From IMG/VR virus record IMGVR_UViG_3300044844_000375, positions 1-39,404 of that record: a DNA stretch of 39,404 bases; one strand, written 5' to 3'. Of this stretch, positions 31,633 to 38,037 are shown piece after piece. The translations under genes and the position numbers were made by a program. The notes beneath the pieces were generated by a model. That model saw only the letters and a list, made by a program, of their open reading frames with translations. It searched no databases and had not been told where the DNA came from. How positions within the stretch are numbered: position 1 is the first letter of the stretch; every line of letters begins with the position of its first letter. The DNA comes from a virus.

Positions 31633-32451
31633 ATGTTCAATATCCAATTTGCGTTACCACCAGAAGGATTCAAACGATTATTTTACGATATTGAAACAAG
31701 CCCGAACATCGGTTTCTTTTGGCAAGCTGGATACAAGCTAAACATTCCACCCGAAAACATAATAAAAGAGCGTGCCATCATTTGCATCTGTTGGAAATGG
31801 GAAGGGCAAAAAGTAGTGCATAGTGTAGAATGGAAGGAGGGTTGCGACATTGCAGCCCTTTCTACTTTTATGGAAGCTGCGTTGGAAGCAGACGAAATAG
31901 TAGGCCACAACGGGGATAATTTTGACGAGAAATGGATTCGCACCCGTTGCTTAATTCACGGCATTCAATGTCCTCCAAAGTTTACAAGTTTGGACACGCT
32001 AAAGAAAGCCCGTACGCATTTCCGATTCAACTCTAATAAGTTGGACTACTTAGGGCAGCTACTTTTGGGCAAGGGAAAAGAAAGTGTTTCGTGGGGTGAT
32101 TGGGTAGCCATCGTGCTGCATAACGACCGTGATGCGTTGGATAAAATGGTGGCATATTGTAAGGTAGACGTAGAGGTGTTGGAGGGAGTGTTTCACAAAT
32201 TGCAGCCATACGTTACAAGCAACTCACACGCTGGTGCTGCAACTGGGCATGGTAGGTATAGTTGCCCAGCTTGTGGATGCGAAGAAACAATAAACAGAGG
32301 GACGCGATACACGGGGGCTGGATTACCACGCCATCGAATGAATTGCACAAATAAACTTTGCGGAAAGTCATTTACGGTTAGCACAAAAGTGTTGCAAGAC
32401 AAGATTGCGGACGATTATATTAAAGCTAAAAGGAATGAGCCTACGCTTTGA
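31633..32451 (+). CDS. DEDDy 3'-5' exonuclease (RNase H-like) with zinc ribbon
   Basis: 272 residues. Exo I: FYDIET (D19, E21). Exo II: GHNGDNFDEKW (about 90-100). Exo III: YCKVDVEVL (about 175-183), with the Tyr/Asp spacing of the DEDDy class, similar to the YprB/RNase_H_2 group. After about residue 205 a zinc-ribbon-like segment with CPACGCEE...CTNKLCGKS follows. It probably trims DNA ends in replication or recombination, or degrades host DNA. It sits at the end of the late region, not with the other replication genes. Confidence 0.85.
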   Translation: MFNIQFALPPEGFKRLFYDIETSPNIGFFWQAGYKLNIPPENIIKERAIICICWKWEGQKVVHSVEWKEGCDIAALSTFMEAALEADEIVGHNGDNFDEKWIRTRCLIHGIQCPPKFTSLDTLKKARTHFRFNSNKLDYLGQLLLGKGKESVSWGDWVAIVLHNDRDALDKMVAYCKVDVEVLEGVFHKLQPYVTSNSHAGAATGHGRYSCPACGCEETINRGTRYTGAGLPRHRMNCTNKLCGKSFTVSTKVLQDKIADDYIKAKRNEPTL

Positions 32452-32635
32452 ACAGGAAGCGTCTTTGTTAATGACACGGGAGTTTCTGCTCGACTTGTTA
32501 AATACAAGCACCCGACCAAAGACTGTAAAGCAATTAAAGGAAAGGGCGCGAAGGTGTCTAAGGCACTACCCACCGTTGGATGTGGATGGCAGTCCTATCT
32601 TTTCAAACGATACTTTCGGGCGCGATTTAAAATAA
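32435..32635 (+). CDS. Small hypothetical protein (66 aa)
   Basis: 66 residues from the ATG at 32435, overlapping the exonuclease by 17 bases; an upstream in-frame start at 32405 is inside the exonuclease. The sequence MSLRFEQEASLLMTREFLLDLLN and KTVKQLKERARRCLRHYPPL is helical and basic. The function is unknown; a regulatory or DNA-binding role is possible. It precedes the long noncoding region. Confidence 0.7.
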   Translation: MSLRFEQEASLLMTREFLLDLLNTSTRPKTVKQLKERARRCLRHYPPLDVDGSPIFSNDTFGRDLK

Positions 32636-32643
32636 ATAGGCGC

Positions 32644-32700
32644 AAAGTCAGGATATAGGCTTACTTTTTAGTGGTAAAAGTCAACTTATAGGCTTACTTT
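32644..32700 (+). repeat. Two direct repeats AAAGTCA-N3-TATAGGCTTACTTT
   Basis: Copies at 32644-32667 and 32677-32700 differ only at the three middle bases (21 of 24 identical) and start 33 bases apart, about three helical turns. They are in the noncoding region and so may be protein-binding sites. Confidence 0.85.
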
Positions 32701-32808
32701 ATCATACCTTAACGGGTATATTTAGGCATAATGCGCGGCAATTCATACCGCATCGGGTATAAATATGCGTTCATTATTTATCCATGTTTATATTTTGTGA
32801 ACGTTTAC

Positions 32809-32816
32809 TATATTTG
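32809..32816 (+). promoter_or_regulatory. Promoter box TATATTTG for RNA unit 1
   Basis: Perfect TAnnTTTG; bases 32787-32789 are TTT where TTG would be expected 19 bases upstream. No gene starts nearby; the next structure is a terminator ending about 93 bases downstream. Confidence 0.6.
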
Positions 32817-32820
32817 TGGC

Positions 32821-32918
32821 AACAGTACCCGAACGCTTACCATTCAGAACAGCGTACCAGTTAGGGTCTTTTACTTAGCCCGTCAAGGTTTGTGGTTATC
32901 CTTGACGGGTTTCTTTTT
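32821..32918 (+). ncRNA. Putative small RNA 1 (about 95 nt)
   Basis: Bounded by the TATATTTG box and a terminator. Near its 5' end ACGCT and AGCGT can pair. Then come GGGTCTTTT, an AGCC-led stem and the loop GGTTTGTGGTTATCC, all found again in unit 2. No convincing frame: a stop-free stretch covers it but has no start context or family. Exact ends are estimates. Confidence 0.6.
32879..32918 (+). terminator. Terminator of RNA unit 1
   Basis: Perfect 10-bp stem CCCGTCAAGG/CCTTGACGGG (32879-32888, 32900-32909), 11-base loop TTTGTGGTTAT, then TTTCTTTTT. Confidence 0.92.
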
Positions 32919-32925
32919 ATCTTTG
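32918..32925 (+). promoter_or_regulatory. Promoter box TATCTTTG for RNA unit 2
   Basis: Perfect TAnnTTTG overlapping the T run of the first terminator, so unit 2 restarts immediately after unit 1 stops. No clear TTG at the right spacing. Confidence 0.55.
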
Positions 32926-32929
32926 TAAT

Positions 32930-33025
32930 AATCAAACTTGACACGCCTCTGATTCAAGCGCACTTTGTCGGGTCTTTTCAGCCAGTCGTGAGGTTTGTGG
33001 TAATCCTTGCGACTGGTTTATTTTT
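32930..33025 (+). ncRNA. Putative small RNA 2 (about 95 nt), related to RNA 1
   Basis: Shares ATTCA, AGCG, GGGTCTTTT, AGCC and the loop GGTTTGTGGT-ATCCTTG with unit 1 in the same order, with small gaps. The box-to-hairpin-end distance is 91 bases (93 in unit 1). It ends at a second terminator. Noncoding by absence of a plausible start and frame. Ends are estimates. Confidence 0.6.
32982..33025 (+). terminator. Terminator of RNA unit 2
   Basis: A 12-pair stem (CCAGTCG with CGACTGG, continued by TGAGG with CCTTG using two G-T pairs), loop TTTGTGGTAAT, then TTTATTTTT. The loop differs from terminator 1 by one base. Confidence 0.9.
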
Positions 33026-33026
33026 A

Positions 33027-33084
33027 TTTATTTTCACTTTTGTAAGTTTTATGCTATTTAGATAGAAAACGCTTTGTACTTTTG
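33027..33084 (+). promoter_or_regulatory. Upstream regulatory block B with TACTTTTG box
   Basis: The second copy of the block at 416-474 (22 of 24 identical in the core). It ends in a perfect TAnnTTTG box at 33077-33084, with a 22-base leader to the ATG at 33107. It probably drives the early genes from 33107 to 34882. Confidence 0.65.
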
Positions 33085-33106
33085 TCCTATCAAACAAACA
33101 GAAACC

Positions 33107-33301
33107 ATGAACGAAGTAACTACACTAATCAGAAAAGCATTTGACAATGACGGTTTTTTGGTAAATCCAAAAAGCAGAAAAAATCAACAAGCGGCAAAGG
33201 CAGCGTTAGAAAGCGGTGTTAATTACGCTAATCAAACACTTGACGGCTACAATGTTCACGTTTCTTTGTTAATCATTGCTTACCCTAATCAATCAATATA
33301 A
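33107..33301 (+). CDS. Small hypothetical protein, first early gene (64 aa)
   Basis: 64 residues from the ATG at 33107 (an in-frame start at 33074 would lie upstream of the transcription start implied by the TACTTTTG box). Soluble, N-rich; no family recognised. It leads the early operon. Confidence 0.65.
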   Translation: MNEVTTLIRKAFDNDGFLVNPKSRKNQQAAKAALESGVNYANQTLDGYNVHVSLLIIAYPNQSI

Positions 33302-33365
33302 ACCTAACCAGCATCCGAACGGGGGCGAGCAATCAAACCCGAACGGAGGCACAAAAAAAACCACG

Positions 33366-33602
33366 ATGAAAACAATACACGAATTAGTCAAGTATTACGA
33401 AACAGGCAAGAGAGAATACCTTGCAAAAGGAAGTCTACAACATTGCATGAACGAACTTAACATTTGGAAATTTCTTGCAAGAAAAAATGGAGCTGATATT
33501 TCAAGCGAAGATGACTTTCACATGAATTGCATTGATTATTCTGGAAACGGTATAGATGTACTGTTTCAGATTTATGACACTCAAGAAGAATTGTTTGATT
33601 AA
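33366..33602 (+). CDS. Hypothetical protein (78 aa)
   Basis: 78 residues from the ATG at 33366, preferred over an in-frame start at 33276 because the intervening residues are low-complexity (NGGEQSNPNGG) and cover a purine-rich leader. Helical N terminus, acidic end (DVLFQIYDTQEELFD). Function unknown. Confidence 0.65.
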   Translation: MKTIHELVKYYETGKREYLAKGSLQHCMNELNIWKFLARKNGADISSEDDFHMNCIDYSGNGIDVLFQIYDTQEELFD

Positions 33603-33626
33603 CCAACCACTAAAAACCACAACACA

Positions 33627-33809
33627 ATGGAAACCAAAATGAAGCCTTGCCCTGACTGCGAAGAAGGGCAAAAATACGAGGACACAAGCCGACAATGCAC
33701 AAAGTGGCGTAACGAATGCTGCGGTGGATGCGGACACTATTATGACTGTGAAACTTGCAACGGAACAGGCGAAGTAGAAGATGAGGACGAAACCGAAGAA
33801 AACAAATAA
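33627..33809 (+). CDS. DnaJ-type zinc-finger small protein
   Basis: 60 residues with CPDCEEG, CCGGCG and CETCNGTGE, the CxxCxGxG pattern of the DnaJ central zinc domain, and an acidic tail (EDEDETEENK). No J domain. Small proteins of this kind are common in phage early regions; a chaperone-like or DNA-related role is unproven. Confidence 0.75.
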   Translation: METKMKPCPDCEEGQKYEDTSRQCTKWRNECCGGCGHYYDCETCNGTGEVEDEDETEENK

Positions 33810-33811
33810 CC

Positions 33812-34075
33812 ATGATCACACTAACACAACTTGAATCTGCGCTAAAAGACACGCCAAATCTAAGCGCATTGGCATACCTCAAAGGAGCGATTGCGGCTAC
33901 TCGGTTAAACTCCGACACCTCCGCACACATCGAATGCGACAAGGTAACTCTGGGCGAACTTGCTCGCGCTTTGCAAGTGGAAAGCCATTGGAACGGGCGA
34001 ACGTACAGCCTAACGATTGAAAACGGGGCGCACTTTGTAATTCTTCAAACGCCTGTAATTGTAAGCGCAAAATGA
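33812..34075 (+). CDS. Hypothetical protein (87 aa)
   Basis: 87 residues. Predicted helix-rich first half (LTQLESALKDTPNLSALAYLKGAIAAT) and a small beta region at the end. It overlaps the DnaA-like gene by 4 bases. No family recognised. Confidence 0.65.
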   Translation: MITLTQLESALKDTPNLSALAYLKGAIAATRLNSDTSAHIECDKVTLGELARALQVESHWNGRTYSLTIENGAHFVILQTPVIVSAK

Positions 34076-34443
34076 AGATGACAGCAGAACAACTGGCCGC
34101 CATTAAACAACGGCTATCCGAGCGTAAATTCCTACCCAATGTAAGTGTTGAGGGGCTATGTATTGCAGCAATGGAAGTGCATCAAATCGAATGGTCGGAA
34201 ATAGTTAGGAAGTCCAACCTTCCCCACGTTGTAAAATGTCGTGAGCAAATAGCCTACGTTATCTATACTTACATAAACCAATCTACTTACTTAGACATGG
34301 GTAAGTTGCTGAACAGAAATCACAGCACGGTTATCCACAACGTACGACAAGCAAGGGCATACATATCAATCGAGCCCAAATACAAAGAGCAAATTGAAAC
34401 AATCTTAGAGATGGCGAAGCAATGGGAACAAGAGCAGAAATAA
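34072..34443 (+). CDS. DnaA domain IV-like replication initiator protein
   Basis: 123 residues. KCREQIAYVIYTYINQSTYLDMGKLLNRNHSTVIHNVRQA (about residues 55-94) closely follows the DnaA domain IV signature, with RNHSTVIHN (82-90) in the DnaA-box recognition helix (typically RDHSTV). The AAA+ ATPase domain is absent. Stand-alone domain IV proteins could bind origin DNA or interfere with host DnaA. It lies about 480 bases from a cluster of repeated boxes. Confidence 0.85.
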   Translation: MKMTAEQLAAIKQRLSERKFLPNVSVEGLCIAAMEVHQIEWSEIVRKSNLPHVVKCREQIAYVIYTYINQSTYLDMGKLLNRNHSTVIHNVRQARAYISIEPKYKEQIETILEMAKQWEQEQK

Positions 34444-34610
34444 TATGCGCACTACTCATGCAAGGCAGCTACTCCGTTGTCGATTTACAAGCCCACGTTA
34501 GCAGAATCCAAAAGCGAAAGAAGTGGAGTGATAGCGTTATCGAAAACGAGTTGAAGAGGTTACCAGTTACTAAGGATGGAAACCTTTACACGATTGAGCC
34601 ATGCCAGTAA
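34422..34610 (+). CDS. Small winged-helix-like protein (62 aa)
   Basis: 62 residues: IICALLMQGSYSVVDLQAHV and SDSVIENELKRLPVTKDGNLYTI suggest a winged-helix fold (helices, then a beta wing). It overlaps the genes on each side by 22 and 10 bases. The DNA-binding role is inferred. Confidence 0.6.
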   Translation: MGTRAEIICALLMQGSYSVVDLQAHVSRIQKRKKWSDSVIENELKRLPVTKDGNLYTIEPCQ

Positions 34611-34882
34611 ACAAGTCCGCTTTCAAACGCTATCTTGTAATCATTCGCGAGCTGCGTGCTGCAAGTTATGACCATCCACTCACTCGGTTTGCATTGGCCG
34701 ATAAGGTTAATTCGTTCCTGGGAAATGATACCAGCGCGGCAACCATTGAAAAGGACATACAAACATTAAGGCATGATAGCGACCTTGCCTTTTTCGTTCC
34801 AATCCGAGCGCGTAAATTAGGCTATTGGATTGAGGACGACTACCTACTATCTGACCACATCGCCAAAACGTGGCGCATCTAA
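34601..34882 (+). CDS. Winged-helix DNA-binding protein (WYL-regulator-like N-terminal domain)
   Basis: 93 residues. RYLVIIRELRAASYDHPLTRFALADKVNSFLGNDTSAATIEKDIQTLRHD is the pattern of the HTH_11-type winged helix of WYL regulators, with GYWIEDDYLL as the wing. No WYL domain is present. As the last gene before a terminator and the box cluster at 34921-35181, it is a candidate ligand for those boxes. Confidence 0.75.
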   Translation: MPVNKSAFKRYLVIIRELRAASYDHPLTRFALADKVNSFLGNDTSAATIEKDIQTLRHDSDLAFFVPIRARKLGYWIEDDYLLSDHIAKTWRI

Positions 34883-34891
34883 ACACTAAAG

Positions 34892-34914
34892 AGCCTCCGG
34901 ATGGGGGCTTTTTT
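34892..34914 (+). terminator. Rho-independent terminator after the early genes
   Basis: AGCCTCC pairs with GGGGGCT (one T-G pair) around GGAT, then T6. It ends the early operon. Confidence 0.88.
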
Positions 34915-34920
34915 GTTTTT

Positions 34921-35181
34921 GGACGTATCGCAATTCTCAGCATGGACGTATTTATGCCCGTTTTATTTTATTGTGCATTAGTAAACCCCCGTGTTTATTG
35001 ATTGGACGCATTGGACGTTTCCCTATACCCTTATCTATTGATTTTTGAGAATTATCGTTTTATACATATTATTTCAAAATTGAGTTTTAATTCGTCCATA
35101 CGTCCAAAGTCAATAGCAGTAAAGGTTTGATAAAGTCCGAATCTGTATTTCAATTAATCCAAATGTCCTTTTGATACGTCC
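34921..35181. repeat. Cluster of GGACGTAT-type boxes; candidate origin or operator array
   Basis: GGACGTAT occurs at 34921-34928 and 34944-34951, and its complement ATACGTCC at 35098-35105 and 35174-35181. Variants are TTGGACGCA (about 35002-35010), TTGGACGTT (about 35011-35019) and TTCGTCC (35091-35097). The boxes span 260 bases of AT-rich noncoding DNA between an early terminator and a promoter. The setting, next to DnaA-like and winged-helix genes and upstream of the primase-helicase, suggests an origin or operator. Confidence 0.7.
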
Positions 35182-35204
35182 TAAAATAAATTTTAACCTA
35201 TGGA

Positions 35205-35234
35205 TTGTATATTTAAAATAGTTGTGTATATTTG
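35205..35234 (+). promoter_or_regulatory. Consensus Bacteroidota promoter (TTG-N19-TATATTTG)
   Basis: TTG at 35205-35207, exactly 19 bases, then TATATTTG at 35227-35234. This is the only promoter in the window with both elements at consensus spacing. Start of transcription is expected near 35239-35242. Confidence 0.85.
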
Positions 35235-35238
35235 CAGC

Positions 35239-35330
35239 GTTACAGTTGGCTCAGAACTGAAAACACATAAAAGACATTTTGAAAGCCTGTTAGGGGATGC
35301 ACTGAGCCTGCTGAACCTAACAGGTTTTCT
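35239..35330 (+). ncRNA. Putative small RNA 3 / leader RNA (about 90 nt)
   Basis: It runs from the consensus promoter to a terminator hairpin. A CAGTT/AACTG hairpin near the 5' end echoes units 1 and 2 in layout, and the terminator also opens with AGCC and closes with GG-TTT, but the primary sequence differs. It may be a separate RNA or an attenuator leader for the primase-helicase operon, whose first ATG is 18-20 bases on. Confidence 0.55.
35286..35328 (+). terminator. Terminator or attenuator of RNA unit 3
   Basis: Perfect 9-bp stem CCTGTTAGG/CCTAACAGG (35286-35294, 35316-35324) with a 21-base loop and TTTTCTTA. Weaker T run than units 1 and 2, so partial read-through to 35348 is likely. 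Confidence 0.75.
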
Positions 35331-35347
35331 TATTTATACCAATCAAC

Positions 35348-35647
35348 ATGGAAGGATTTATATTATTAGAGTTAAGGGATAAGTACGCTCAGGACATAGA
35401 AAGAGTTGGATGCACACGTTATGAGCAAGGTAATGATGTAAACCCAAGAGTTGCCTATGCTTTTATTCTAGCGGCTGAAAATGGATTAGACATTGATTCA
35501 GTCATTAGGGTTCACGATAGGAAAGGAGATTTAGAGGTGACATTTGCAAAACGTGATGGGATTTTGGTAAGTGATGCCGTTGCACTTGGTAAGGCATGGG
35601 AGGAATGTGGAGAATGTATGATAAATGTTAGAATGTACCAATTATGA
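35348..35647 (+). CDS. Hypothetical protein (99 aa)
   Basis: 99 residues, ATG 18-20 bases after the unit 3 terminator, ATGA overlap with the primase-helicase. Mixed alpha/beta with no recognised motif (AYAFILAAENGLDIDSVIRVHDRKGDLEVTF). AT-rich like its neighbour. Possibly a replication accessory; unproven. Confidence 0.7.
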   Translation: MEGFILLELRDKYAQDIERVGCTRYEQGNDVNPRVAYAFILAAENGLDIDSVIRVHDRKGDLEVTFAKRDGILVSDAVALGKAWEECGECMINVRMYQL

Positions 35648-38037
35648 AAACTGTAAGCATATTCAAAAATATAACAAGTACAACGGCTGGATATGAACGT
35701 CCAGTAGAAGCAATACTTGAAAGAATAAAGCAAGGCAAGTCAAAGGCGCAAATAGAGAAGGTTAGAAGCGCGCCTGATAAAGAAAGGCAAAACAAGCTAA
35801 AGGAATCTTTGCCTTCTATTTGCTTTAGTGGCACGTTTGCACACCGTAAGGCGGAGGGATTAGTAAAGCATTCGGGAATAATTTGCTTAGATTTTGATAA
35901 TCTAAACGATGCCGAAACTATGCAAACGTGGCGCGATACTTTACAAGCAGATGAATATACGTATGCAATGTTTACCTCACCAAGCGGTAACGGGTTAAAG
36001 GTTTTAACACTTATACCAGAAACTACTGCGCAAGGACATAAAGAGTATTTTGCTGCAATATCATTTAAATGGGATACACCTTACTTCGACCTAAAAACAT
36101 CGGACGTTAGTAGGGTATGCTATGAAAGTTACGACCCTGAGTTGTACTATAATCCTAACAGTAAAGTTTGGACTGAAAAGATAGAGGAAGATGTAATTGA
36201 ATATGCCGTACATAATCCTGTTTTACCAATAACCTCAGACACTCGAATTATAACGGTATTACTAAAGTGGTGGGAAAAAAACCATAGAGGTAAAGACCAC
36301 GGCAAAGCTGGAGGTGGCCGTAACGCTTCAATGGTGGTACTTGCACACGCATTAAATAGGCATGGAATAAATATACACACCGCTGAACAAGTGTGTTCTC
36401 AATATGCGGAGGGTGGAACTGAGCCGTTTTCAACTACTGAGATTAACAATATAATCCGTAAGGTATACCGAAACACATCGGAGCATGGAACGCAATTCTT
36501 AGAAGATAAAGAAGCACACAGGGCTATTGAGAAAAGCATTCGGGCTGGTAAGACATTAAAGGAAATTGAGAAAGCTACAGGAATAGAATATGAAAAGTTG
36601 GAATTGGCTGTTTATGATGCCAAAAGCACGATGGCTATTACTGACTATTGGAATTATAACGATAAGGGTAAAGTTGTACTATCACCACATCAATATAAAT
36701 TCTTTTTACAACAAAATCAATTCTTTAAGTTTTATCCTGAGGGAAGCGCAAACTATTTGTTTGTTAAAATTGATAGCAATTTATTAGAAGATACAGGAAC
36801 TGCAAAAATTAAGGACTTTGTATTAAACGGATTACTCCAAAGGACGGATATAGGATTTGCACCTTATGACTTTATGGCTAACCAAACAAGGCTATTCAAG
36901 GAGGATTATTTGTCTATGCTCGAAACGGCAAATGTGAACTTAAAGAAAGACGATGAACAAACTTGTTATCTGTACTTTAATAATTGCGTTCTACAAGTAA
37001 CCCCCAATAAAGTTGACATTATTGATTACATAGACCTTGACGGGTTTGTATGGAAGAAACACGTTATAAATAGGGAGTGGCAAGGTGAGGTAAGTGAAAG
37101 AGTTGGGATGTTTGAAAAGTTTGTTAAGTTAATAGCTGGTGGAGATGAAAACAGATATAACTCACTCCGAAGCGTGGCTGGCTATTTACTTCATTCACAT
37201 AAGACCTCCGCTAATAATAAGGCAATTATATTTAACGATGAAACTATAAGCGACAACCCAAACGGAGGAAGTGGTAAGGGCTTATTTTGCGCTGCTATTG
37301 GACACATGAAACGAGTAAACGTGTTGGATGGTAAGCAATTCAGTTTTGATAAATCATTCCCGTATCAAACAGTTGGAGCAGATACTCAGGTGCTTGTTTT
37401 TGATGACGTTAAAAAGTCTTTTGCATTCGAACAGCTATTCTCACTCATTACGGAAGGTATCACTTTAGAAAAGAAAAACAAGGATGCTATACACATTCCT
37501 GTTAGCCGTTCGCCTAAATTGGTAATCACTACTAATTACACTATTGGTGGCGTTGGAGGTTCTTTTGAGCGTAGAAAATTTGAAATTGAATTAAGCGGAT
37601 ATTTTGGAGCGCATCACACGCCATTTGATGAGTTTGGTAAAATGATGTTTGATGAGTGGAGTAGTGATGAGTGGGCTATGTTTGACAGTTTCATGGTTAA
37701 ATGCGTTCAATACTATTTGTCAAATGGATTAGTTGCGCACGCTGGTAATAATTTAGAGTTTAGAAAATTCATAAAAGAAACCGCGTCCGAATTTGCTGAG
37801 TGGGCAAATGGTGAAACATTACCATGCAATCAAAGGTTAGATAAGGGCGCAATGTTTGAACACTTTGTGAATGAGTATGGCGATTTTAAAAAGTGGCTCA
37901 CTCAAAAGAAATTTACAGGATGGATGGAAACATACGGAAAGCGACAAGGCTACAAGGTAACGCAAGGTAAAAGCGGTTCACTTAGATGGATATTATTTGA
38001 GGGAGAAAATGAGTTAATAGAATCAGACCCGTTCTAA
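35644..38037 (+). CDS. Primase-helicase (VirE-N/BT4734-like primase plus SF3/D5-type helicase)
   Basis: 797 residues. N-terminal domain (about 1-180): SGTF and GIICLDFDNL, YAMFTSPSGNGLKVLTLIP, SRVCYES, the pattern of BT4734/VirE-N primase-like domains in Bacteroidota mobile elements. A linker contains the GRNASMVVLAHALNRHGI block of the primase C-terminal domain. The helicase has Walker A NPNGGSGKG (538-546), Walker B VLVFDDV (583-589) and VITTNYT as sensor. It is the central replication protein. AT-rich with many AGA/AAA codons compared with structural genes. Confidence 0.9.
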   Translation: MKTVSIFKNITSTTAGYERPVEAILERIKQGKSKAQIEKVRSAPDKERQNKLKESLPSICFSGTFAHRKAEGLVKHSGIICLDFDNLNDAETMQTWRDTLQADEYTYAMFTSPSGNGLKVLTLIPETTAQGHKEYFAAISFKWDTPYFDLKTSDVSRVCYESYDPELYYNPNSKVWTEKIEEDVIEYAVHNPVLPITSDTRIITVLLKWWEKNHRGKDHGKAGGGRNASMVVLAHALNRHGINIHTAEQVCSQYAEGGTEPFSTTEINNIIRKVYRNTSEHGTQFLEDKEAHRAIEKSIRAGKTLKEIEKATGIEYEKLELAVYDAKSTMAITDYWNYNDKGKVVLSPHQYKFFLQQNQFFKFYPEGSANYLFVKIDSNLLEDTGTAKIKDFVLNGLLQRTDIGFAPYDFMANQTRLFKEDYLSMLETANVNLKKDDEQTCYLYFNNCVLQVTPNKVDIIDYIDLDGFVWKKHVINREWQGEVSERVGMFEKFVKLIAGGDENRYNSLRSVAGYLLHSHKTSANNKAIIFNDETISDNPNGGSGKGLFCAAIGHMKRVNVLDGKQFSFDKSFPYQTVGADTQVLVFDDVKKSFAFEQLFSLITEGITLEKKNKDAIHIPVSRSPKLVITTNYTIGGVGGSFERRKFEIELSGYFGAHHTPFDEFGKMMFDEWSSDEWAMFDSFMVKCVQYYLSNGLVAHAGNNLEFRKFIKETASEFAEWANGETLPCNQRLDKGAMFEHFVNEYGDFKKWLTQKKFTGWMETYGKRQGYKVTQGKSGSLRWILFEGENELIESDPF

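Noticed and set aside
32742-32760. Small palindrome ATACC...GGTAT near the direct repeats
   Set aside because: Only five pairs around a 6-base loop; likely to occur by chance in AT-rich DNA.
32731-32928. A 65-codon + frame across RNA unit 1
   Set aside because: It contains the promoter box and the entire terminator hairpin; the residues show no domain and the structure explains the sequence better.
32644-35181. CRISPR-like array from repeated motifs
   Set aside because: Repeats are few, spaced irregularly or in both orientations, and there is no regular repeat-spacer pattern or cas gene.
35200-35382. A 60-codon + frame across RNA unit 3
   Set aside because: It begins upstream of the consensus promoter and runs through the terminator stem; no ribosome-binding or coupling context.
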